Origin: Bacillota bacterium | GTDB taxonomy: Bacteria > Bacillota > Bacilli > Paenibacillales > Paenibacillaceae | Length of the DNA stretch: 29,435 bases | Direction: 5' to 3' | Assembly (NCBI GenBank): GCA_023433615.1 | Contig: JAEZCJ010000152.1 | Location: 1 to 29,435, forward strand | Shown here: positions 24,026 to 29,435 of the stretch, piece after piece | How positions within the stretch are numbered: position 1 is the stretch's first letter | Layout: the number at the start of each line of letters is the position of its first letter | Position numbers and translations under genes: made by a program | Notes under the pieces: model-generated | Seen by the model: only the letters and a program-made list of their open reading frames with translations | Told to the model about the DNA's origin: nothing | The model's database searches: none

Positions 24026-25041
24026 AAGGGATCGTATGCGAGGAGATCGAGCGCTTCAAGCTGACTGAGATGGAGCCTCCGGCATTCACGGCCGGCGAAG
24101 CCATCGTCCGCATTAAGCGCATCGGCATCTGCGGAACGGATCTTCATGCTTATAAAGGGAATCAGCCGTACTTCAGCTACCCGCGGGTTCTAGGCCATGA
24201 GCTGGCAGGGGTCATCGAGCGGGTCGAGGAGAATGAAGCGGGGCTGCAGGCAGGCGACCAAGTCAGCGTCATCCCCTATCTTCACTGCGGTCACTGCATC
24301 GCTTGCAGCAGCGGCAAGACGAACTGCTGCGTCTCGATGCGCGTGCTTGGTGTCCATGTCGATGGCGGAATGCGGGAGCTGATCTCGGTCCCGATCGCGA
24401 ACCTGATCAAGACGAACGGGCTGACGCTCGATGAGACGGCCATCATGGAGCCGCTCGCGATCGGCGCCCATGCGGTGCGGCGGTCTGCGCTGCGCGCCGA
24501 AGAGACTGCGCTCGTCATCGGCGCGGGACCGATCGGCCTCGGGGTGATGGCATTCGCCAAGCATCTCGGCGCCAAGGTCATCGCAATGGACATCAACGAT
24601 GAACGGCTTGCCTTCTGCCGAGATTGGGCGGGCATCGACCATGCCGTCAATGCCCTGCATGACCCAGCGGGGCAACTGGCCGCGCTGACGGGCGGCGATT
24701 ATCCGACAGCCGTCTTCGACGCGACGGGCAGCGCACGCTCGATGATGGGCGCATTGCAGTACATCGCGCACGGCGGACGGCTCGTCTATGTGGGTCTGGT
24801 CAAGGATGAGATTGCTTTCCCGCATCCGGAATTCCACAAGCGCGAGACGACGCTGATGGGCAGCCGTAACGCGACGCGCGAGGATTTTGACCAGGTGCGC
24901 CTCGCGATTGAGAGCGGAAGCATCGATGCCGGCCGGTACGTGACCCATCGCGCGCCGTTCGAGGCGATGATCGAGCGGTTCGAGAGCTGGCTGGATCCGG
25001 CCTCGAAGGTTATCAAGGCGATGGTCGAAGTAGACGAATAG
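24022..25041 (+). CDS. Zinc-dependent medium-chain alcohol/polyol dehydrogenase
   Basis: 339 residues of the Zn-dependent MDR superfamily (threonine/sorbitol dehydrogenase-like). Catalytic zinc ligands C37 (GICGTD), H59 and E60 (LGHE) are present, as are the four structural-zinc cysteines C89, C92, C95 and C103. The Rossmann fingerprint VIGAGPIGLG lies in the middle. The ATG at 24022 has GGAGGA eight bases before it and overlaps the reductase stop as ATGA; earlier in-frame ATGs lie inside the reductase gene. In the deoxyhexose route it could oxidise an aldonate or 2-keto-3-deoxy-aldonate, or act on L-galactonate by analogy with L-gulonate 5-dehydrogenases. Family is certain; the step is not. 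Confidence 0.85.
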   Translation: MKGIVCEEIERFKLTEMEPPAFTAGEAIVRIKRIGICGTDLHAYKGNQPYFSYPRVLGHELAGVIERVEENEAGLQAGDQVSVIPYLHCGHCIACSSGKTNCCVSMRVLGVHVDGGMRELISVPIANLIKTNGLTLDETAIMEPLAIGAHAVRRSALRAEETALVIGAGPIGLGVMAFAKHLGAKVIAMDINDERLAFCRDWAGIDHAVNALHDPAGQLAALTGGDYPTAVFDATGSARSMMGALQYIAHGGRLVYVGLVKDEIAFPHPEFHKRETTLMGSRNATREDFDQVRLAIESGSIDAGRYVTHRAPFEAMIERFESWLDPASKVIKAMVEVDE

Positions 25042-25047
25042 AAAGAC

Positions 25048-25091
25048 AGACAATCCCTTCCAACCGCGCTTGCGGCGGGAAGGGATTGTCT
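25048..25091. terminator. Bidirectional terminator-like hairpin
   Basis: AGACAATCCCTTCC (25048-25061) pairs with GGAAGGGATTGTCT (25078-25091), and an inner CCGC/GCGG stem (25064-25067, 25072-25075) with a GCTT loop extends it. It separates the converging dehydrogenase and membrane-protein genes. On the minus strand it is followed by the T-rich GTCTTTCTATT; on the plus strand there is no U tract. Confidence 0.7.
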
Positions 25092-25107
25092 AGCTGCGCC
25101 TAGCGGG

Positions 25108-25641
25108 TTATCTTCCCTTTTCCTTAGCGATGAAGGCTTTCACCGGACGGAACTCCCATTCCTCTTGGTTCGTTCGGCTCCCGCCCAGCATGATGCTGTC
25201 TTGCCACAGCTGATACATATAGAGGACGACGGAGATTCCGATCATGAGCAGGAATACTTGCCATTCGCCCAATCGGTCGAGACGGTAAATTCGGCCCTCG
25301 AAAAATTCATGAAACACGAATGCCTGCAGCGCGTCGATCACGGCATTCGTCAACAGATAGAGCCACAGCTTCCCGTACGTGAAGGCATAGATCCAGAGCG
25401 TGCCTGCAACGAAGAGCCCGTAAGCGAACGAGACGTTAGTGATGAATCCCCAGGGAACGATCGATTCGAGCATGGTCCACCAATGAAGAGCATAGGCTGC
25501 TTCGAACACGATGGTGACGATCAAGGCTGCCAGAATCGCGACGGGCATATAGCGCTTAAGCGTCTCGCGGCGCATGAAGAACAACGTCGTCCATGGCAGG
25601 ATTAGGAATGCCCATAGCATGATCTGAGTGAACGTGAGCAT
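25108..25641 (-). CDS. Uncharacterised multi-pass membrane protein
   Basis: 177 residues with about five hydrophobic segments (for example LTFTQIMLWAFLILPWTTLFF, MPVAILAALIVTIVFEAAYAL, FAYGLFVAGTLWIYAF and EWQVFLLMIGISVVLYMYQL) and a short charged cytoplasmic tail ending AFIAKEKGR. No catalytic motif or domain I can name is seen. Similar small membrane proteins occur as conserved hypotheticals in Bacillus and Paenibacillus. The GAGGAG site on the minus strand (25659-25654) is about 12 or more bases before the ATG, so the start is less certain; a downstream ATG at 25621 has no ribosome site. It is transcribed alone, between two glycan genes pointing the other way, and its link to sugar use is unclear. 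Confidence 0.7.
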   Translation of the reverse strand: MLTFTQIMLWAFLILPWTTLFFMRRETLKRYMPVAILAALIVTIVFEAAYALHWWTMLESIVPWGFITNVSFAYGLFVAGTLWIYAFTYGKLWLYLLTNAVIDALQAFVFHEFFEGRIYRLDRLGEWQVFLLMIGISVVLYMYQLWQDSIMLGGSRTNQEEWEFRPVKAFIAKEKGR

Positions 25642-25755
25642 ATTTGGGAGTGCATCTCCTCATCGCACGAGGTGCGAAATGTCTGATTGCTATGTTATTT
25701 CCTATTCGAGAACGATTATGCAGCAGTCGAGGCGCAGGCAGCCGGGCAGGAAACG

Positions 25756-25776
25756 GCAGGCTAATCCTGCTATACT
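25756..25776 (+). promoter_or_regulatory. GH95 promoter with overlapping inverted repeat
   Basis: A consensus-like -10 TATACT (25771-25776) is directly preceded by the inverted repeat GCAGG-ctaat-CCTGC (25756-25770), which occupies the spacer between -35 and -10. No good -35 is seen. A repressor or MerR-like activator site would fit this place, but the binder is unknown. Confidence 0.4.
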
Positions 25777-25811
25777 AGACAAGATCTTTAACCTTCAAGG
25801 AGGAATGTGCG

Positions 25812-28220
25812 ATGGGCAGCCATGCGCTTGATTCAAGGCAATGGCGGCTGTGGTACGAGCAGCCGGCTGACAGATGGGAAGAAGCGCTCCCCCTCGGGAA
25901 CGGACGGTTAGGCGGGATGGTGTTCGGGGGCACGGTCAAGGAGCGGATCCAATTGAATGAAGATACGCTGTGGGCCGGCTTTCCGCGGGATAACAACAAT
26001 TACGAGGCCTTGCGGCATCTGGATACGGCGCGTTCGCTGATAATGGAAGGCAAGTATTCGGAGGCCGAGCGCGTGATCAACGAGCGAATGGTCGGGACGA
26101 ATACGGAGCCGTATCTGCCGCTGGGCGATCTGTGGATCGAGCACTTGGACCTGGAAGGCGATGCAAGCGAATACGAACGGAACTTGAATCTGGCGAACGG
26201 CATTGCGACAGTCGGTTATCGGACGGGCGACGGCGCAGCCGTGAAGCGGCAGAGCTGGATCAGCGCGCCCGACGACGTGCTGGTCGTGCGCCAAGAAGCA
26301 ACGGGCGGAAAGGTGAACCTGCGCGTGACGCTGGATTCGGCGCTGCCCTACTCGACGACTGCGGTGGAGGGTGCCGGCGGCGAACTGCAGCTTCTCATGA
26401 AAGGGCGCTGTCCAAGCCACATCGCGGATAACTATCGCAAGGACCACCCGAAGCCGTTCCTGTTCGAGGATGACAGAGGGCTGTCCTTCGCCGTGCGGCT
26501 TCAGGTACTATTGGAGGGCGAAGAAGGTACGATCGAGAGTGAGGGCGGCGGCGATTCGCTCCGCATCGCGAACGCGACGGCCGTCACGCTGATCGTAGCT
26601 GCGGCTACGGATTTCGAACGCTTCGATGTCGCGCCTAAGCCGGGCAGCGGGCTCGAAGACAAGCGAAGCGGCGAACGTCTGGCTGCAGCCTCGAAGCTGG
26701 GCTTGGGCGCGCTCTACGAACGGCATATCGAGGAGCATGCGCTGCTATTCGGCCGCGTTGAACTGAACCTCGGGAAGTCGACGAATGCCGCGCTGCCGAC
26801 GGATCGGCGATTGGCGGCGTATCGGGAAGGCGCAGAAGACCCGGATCTGGAGGCGCTCTATTTTCAATACGGCCGCTATCTGCTGATGGCAAGCTCGCGC
26901 CCCGGCTCCCAGCCCGCGAACCTGCAAGGCATCTGGAATCATCATCTGACGCCGCCGTGGAACAGCAACTATACGGCCAATATTAATGTGCAGATGAACT
27001 ATTGGCCGGCGGAGGTATGCGGGCTCAGCGAATGCCATGAGCCGCTCATGACGATGCTCGGCGAGCTGGCCGCGTCAGGCAAGCGCACGGCTGCGATCCA
27101 TTACGGCGCCCGCGGTTGGACGGCCCATCATAACGTGGACCTGTGGCGGTCCTCGATCCCGAGCGCAGGCGACGCGAGCTGGGCATTCTGGCCGCTCGGC
27201 GGCGCATGGCTGGCACGTCATCTATGGGAGCATTACGCATTCAACGGCGACCTCGGATTCCTGCGCGAGCGAGCCTACCCGCTGCTGCGGGATGCCGCCA
27301 AATTCTGCTTGGACTGGCTGGTAGAAGGGCCGAACGGCGACCTCGTGACCGTGCCGTCCACATCGCCGGAGAATAAGTTCCTGACCGCCGACGGCAAGCC
27401 GTGCAGCGTCTCGCTGGCGACGACGATGGACATCGCGATCATTCGCGAGCTGTTCGGCCATTGCCTCGAAGCGATTGGGCTGCTCGGCGCAGACGACACG
27501 GAGGAGGGCCGTGCTTTCCGGGAAGAGCTGGAGACGGCTTCCGCGAAGCTGCCGCCTTACCGCATCGGCAAGCACGGCCAATTGCAAGAGTGGTATTACG
27601 ACTTCGACGAGGCCGAGCCCGGTCATCGGCATGTGTCGCACTTATATGGCTTGTACCCCGGCAATCAGATCACGGCCAAGACGCCGGAGCTGCTGGAAGC
27701 GGTTCGCGTGACGCTTGACCGTCGCCTGGCTAATGGCGGCGGACATACCGGCTGGAGCTGCGCTTGGCTGATTAACCTATTCGCCCGCTTGCGGGACGGG
27801 GAGCAGGCGCATGCGTACATCCGGACGCTGCTTCGGCGTTCGACGCATCCGAATCTGTTCGACGACCATCCGCCGTTTCAGATCGACGGCAATTTCGGCG
27901 GCACGGCCGGCATCGCAGAGTTGCTCGTGCAGAGTCATGAAGGGACGATCGAGCTGCTCCCGGCACTGCCGTCGGCTTGGACGGCCGGCAGCGTGACCGG
28001 CCTCCGCGCGCGCGGCGGATTCACGGTATCCATCGCTTGGCAGGACGGGAAGCTCGTCAGCGCGGAAATTACGGCTACCCATGGCGGATTGCTGCGCATC
28101 GCAAGCGCGAGAGCCGCAGCGCTGAAGCTGACCGCGCCTGACGGCATGACAGTCGCGGCTTCGGAGGACGGCGCCTACCGGACAACTGCAGGAGCAACCT
28201 ATCGAGTTGCCGTCGTGTAA
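25812..28220 (+). CDS. GH95 alpha-L-fucosidase (or alpha-L-galactosidase)
   Basis: Inverting glycosidase that removes terminal alpha-1,2-linked L-fucose or, in some members, alpha-L-galactose. The 802-residue length is normal and there is no signal peptide, so it acts in the cytoplasm. The N-terminal beta domain opens with WYEQPADRWEEALPLGNGRLGGMVFGG, a GH95 hallmark. Active-site residues by analogy with characterised members are E520 in STSPENKF (acid), N390 and N392 in TANINVQMNYWP and D692 in FQIDGNFGG. The (alpha/alpha)6 barrel spans about 300-700 and a C-terminal beta domain follows. AAGGAGG (25797-25803) lies eight bases before the ATG. It has its own promoter and lies beyond the lactonase-reductase-dehydrogenase operon that would use its product. 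Confidence 0.93.
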   Translation: MGSHALDSRQWRLWYEQPADRWEEALPLGNGRLGGMVFGGTVKERIQLNEDTLWAGFPRDNNNYEALRHLDTARSLIMEGKYSEAERVINERMVGTNTEPYLPLGDLWIEHLDLEGDASEYERNLNLANGIATVGYRTGDGAAVKRQSWISAPDDVLVVRQEATGGKVNLRVTLDSALPYSTTAVEGAGGELQLLMKGRCPSHIADNYRKDHPKPFLFEDDRGLSFAVRLQVLLEGEEGTIESEGGGDSLRIANATAVTLIVAAATDFERFDVAPKPGSGLEDKRSGERLAAASKLGLGALYERHIEEHALLFGRVELNLGKSTNAALPTDRRLAAYREGAEDPDLEALYFQYGRYLLMASSRPGSQPANLQGIWNHHLTPPWNSNYTANINVQMNYWPAEVCGLSECHEPLMTMLGELAASGKRTAAIHYGARGWTAHHNVDLWRSSIPSAGDASWAFWPLGGAWLARHLWEHYAFNGDLGFLRERAYPLLRDAAKFCLDWLVEGPNGDLVTVPSTSPENKFLTADGKPCSVSLATTMDIAIIRELFGHCLEAIGLLGADDTEEGRAFREELETASAKLPPYRIGKHGQLQEWYYDFDEAEPGHRHVSHLYGLYPGNQITAKTPELLEAVRVTLDRRLANGGGHTGWSCAWLINLFARLRDGEQAHAYIRTLLRRSTHPNLFDDHPPFQIDGNFGGTAGIAELLVQSHEGTIELLPALPSAWTAGSVTGLRARGGFTVSIAWQDGKLVSAEITATHGGLLRIASARAAALKLTAPDGMTVAASEDGAYRTTAGATYRVAVV

Positions 28221-28247
28221 TCCAAGTCTTACGCTTGACAAGCGGGA

Positions 28248-28276
28248 AGGTTGCCGCGAATGGTTCGCTGCAACCT
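28248..28276 (+). terminator. Hairpin after the GH95 gene
   Basis: AGGTTGC (28248-28254) pairs with GCAACCT (28270-28276), with an inner GCGAA-tgg-TTCGC stem. It is 28 bases after the GH95 stop. No U tract follows, so it is a probable but weak terminator. Confidence 0.5.
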
Positions 28277-28338
28277 CTATGCATGCCGGCGCGTCTGTAT
28301 GGGTGAGTCCGAACGGACCGTGAATACGGAGGTGCGAG

Positions 28339-29199
28339 ATGGGACGATGGCATGCAATAGGATGGCTTGCGATTCTGGCAGGGACGGTTACCTTGGTCGC
28401 GGCATGCGGGAATAAACCGGCGGAACCGCTGCGCGGGGAGCCGACAGCGCTGCATGCAGCAGGAGCTGCCAGCGGCAGCGGGTCGTCGGCTTCGAGCGGC
28501 GCGGCAGGCGAAGACATCCCGCCGGAGCAGCGGGCTCGGGGTACGATCGGCGGCGGCGCGATGCTTGAGCCCGGACTCGCGCGGGAGTTCCTTGCGCGAG
28601 AAGGCATTCCGAACGGCGATCTTTATTTGGGCGAGGGCGGACTCTTGCATCTGAATATCGTAGGGTTGGATGATGCGATTCGTAAGCGGTTCGAGGACGC
28701 TTTTCCCGATGCGGCTTATCGGCTTGTTGATGTCGCGCACACGCATGAGGAGCTCGAAGCTGCCCAAGACGCGCTTAGCGAGCATGACCTGCATCGCAAG
28801 CTTAATCTGTACAGCTCCTCGATCGACGTGATCGGCAATCGACTCGAGATTTCGATGCCTGACAGCAGCGACGGGGCGCAGGCGGAGATCGAGCGATATA
28901 TCGATCCCGACTTGATCGTCTATCATTTGGAGCCGCTCGGAGAGCCGCAGATCGTCGGTACGGTCCATGAGATCGATACCGTACAAGAACGGCTCCTCAT
29001 TCTCGAGCAGGGCGAAGAGCAGCCGACGTATTGGGTGTCATTCTACGATCACTCGGTGACAGGGACAGATGCCGACAAGCCGGTGGCATTCGGGGATTAT
29101 CGTGTCGGCCAGCAGCTGCGCGTCTGGACGACCGGCATGGTGCTGGAATCCATGCCCATGCAAGCGACTGTACGCAAGCTGGAGCTGGTGAGCGAATAA
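28339..29199 (+). CDS. Small lipoprotein with DUF3221-like C-terminus
   Basis: 286 residues with a lipoprotein signal peptide (MGRWHAIGWLAILAGTVTLVAAC, Cys23) and a Gly/Ser/Ala-rich tether to about residue 70. The middle (about 80-190) contains HTHEELEAAQDALSEH and an alternating charged and hydrophobic pattern; the function is not recognised. The last 80 residues (IVGTVHEIDTVQERLLILEQ then YRVGQQLRVWTTGMVLESMPMQATV) look like the DUF3221 module of Bacillus surface lipoproteins, an OB-like fold of unknown role. A GGAGGTG ribosome site lies just before the ATG. It follows the GH95 gene by 118 bases, separated by a hairpin, and is closed by its own terminator. No glycan-related motif was seen. 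Confidence 0.8.
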   Translation: MGRWHAIGWLAILAGTVTLVAACGNKPAEPLRGEPTALHAAGAASGSGSSASSGAAGEDIPPEQRARGTIGGGAMLEPGLAREFLAREGIPNGDLYLGEGGLLHLNIVGLDDAIRKRFEDAFPDAAYRLVDVAHTHEELEAAQDALSEHDLHRKLNLYSSSIDVIGNRLEISMPDSSDGAQAEIERYIDPDLIVYHLEPLGEPQIVGTVHEIDTVQERLLILEQGEEQPTYWVSFYDHSVTGTDADKPVAFGDYRVGQQLRVWTTGMVLESMPMQATVRKLELVSE

Positions 29200-29230
29200 T
29201 AGAATGAATAGTACGATGATCGGGAGCTGA

Positions 29231-29262
29231 CCATATGGGCAAGCTCCCTATGGACGTTTTTT
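29231..29262 (+). terminator. Rho-independent terminator after the lipoprotein gene
   Basis: CCATA (29231-29235) and GGG pair with CCC and TATGG (29249-29253) with one bulged T, followed after three bases by six T residues (29257-29262). An alternative stem GGGAGCT/AGCTCCC (29222-29228, 29242-29248) overlaps it. Confidence 0.75.
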
Positions 29263-29277
29263 GAGAAATAGAGGTAA

Positions 29278-29330
29278 ATTGTACGATTATTTATGCGCGG
29301 ATATTGTACTTAGCAGGAATATGGTATAAA
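29278..29330 (+). promoter_or_regulatory. Promoter-like region cut by the insertion sequence
   Basis: ATTGTAC occurs twice as a direct repeat (29278-29284 and 29303-29309, 25 bases apart); the first is part of the 14-mer TTGTACGATTATTT also found before the GH42 gene. A -10-like TATAAA (29325-29330) follows. Only eight bases later the insertion sequence begins, so whatever gene this promoter served is displaced or outside the window. Confidence 0.4.
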
Positions 29331-29338
29331 TGGACCTC

Positions 29339-29435
29339 TGTCAAGAAAGTGGACACCACTTATGCCGTTTTTCTCTTATCAAACTTCGCAGCGAACCGGG
29401 CCGGCGTTAGGTATCCAAGTGAGCCGTGGATCCGC
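29339..29435 (-). mobile_element. IS3-family insertion sequence, right end (runs off window)
   Basis: The end TGTCAAGAAAGTGGACACC (29339-29357) starts with TG as IS3-family terminal inverted repeats do, and lies just outside the transposase stop codon. Only the terminal 97 bases are in the window; the other end and any target duplication cannot be seen. Confidence 0.8.
29360..29435 (-). CDS. IS3-family transposase OrfB, C-terminal end
   Basis: Read on the minus strand the last 24 codons give RIHGSLGYLTPARFAAKF then DKRKTA and a TAA stop (29362-29360). RIHxxLGYLTP is the conserved C-terminal signature of the DDE integrase-type OrfB of IS3 elements, which cuts and joins the element's ends. The catalytic core is beyond the window, so activity cannot be judged. 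Confidence 0.85.
   Translation of the reverse strand, partial: RIHGSLGYLTPARFAAKFDKRKTA

Noticed and set aside
28075..28986. 303-codon open frame on the minus strand over GH95 and the lipoprotein
   Set aside because: It bridges two genuine plus-strand genes and the terminator-like hairpin between them, and has no recognisable motif.
1..29435. tRNA or rRNA genes
   Set aside because: No cloverleaf with a conserved TTCGA arm and no rRNA-like conserved segments were seen in the intergenic regions; coding density leaves little room for them.

Overview
The window looks like chromosome of a GC-rich Paenibacillaceae bacterium (Paenibacillus or Cohnella type). Signs are the YesM/YesN two-component pair next to an LplB/YtcP-type ABC importer, S-layer-homology (SLH) anchored enzymes, many AraC-family regulators, catabolite-responsive cre-like sites and strong AAGGAGG ribosome binding sites. 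Almost the whole window is one plant-polysaccharide island aimed at galactan/arabinogalactan-type glycans and at alpha-L-fucose (or L-galactose) decorations.

Layout. 1-203 (-): 5' end of ssuE with a leader that contains a terminator-like hairpin. 523-1575 (+): short secreted GH53 galactanase behind a cre site. 1857-5133 (+): YesM-type sensor kinase and overlapping YesN-type response regulator. 5289-8917 (+): two permeases and a lipoprotein solute-binding protein of an oligosaccharide ABC importer. 9090-12923 (+): a 1277-residue SLH-anchored GH53 enzyme with two carbohydrate-binding-like modules. 13183-14019 (-): AraC regulator, divergent from 14167-18602 (+): GH42 and GH35 beta-galactosidases in one operon. 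18663-19955 (-): GH27 enzyme. 20095-20305: a roughly 211-bp structured repeat-like element. 20304-22066 (-): two tandem AraC regulators, divergent from 22191-25041 (+): fuconolactonase-like amidohydrolase, aldo/keto reductase and zinc dehydrogenase. 25108-25641 (-): unknown membrane protein. 25812-28220 (+): GH95 alpha-L-fucosidase. 28339-29199 (+): small lipoprotein. 29339-29435 (-): end of an IS3-family insertion sequence running off the window.

How it works together (inference). The two GH53 enzymes cut galactan outside the cell, one released and one wall-bound. The solute-binding protein and permeases import the oligosaccharides; no ABC ATPase is present, as is usual for this importer type, which borrows a shared MsmX-like ATPase. 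GH42, GH35, GH27 and GH95 all lack signal peptides and would finish degradation in the cytoplasm. The sugar released by GH95 would be oxidised by the aldo/keto reductase to a lactone and opened by the lactonase, with the zinc dehydrogenase acting in the same route. No aldonate dehydratase or aldolase is visible.

The most notable non-coding signals are a 30-bp box (25/30 identical) found exactly 60 bp upstream of the -10 hexamer of both the importer operon and the SLH-GH53 gene, the inverted-repeat-bounded structured element between the GH27 and AraC genes, the hairpin leader of ssuE, and a TGTACG-type motif shared by three promoter regions.
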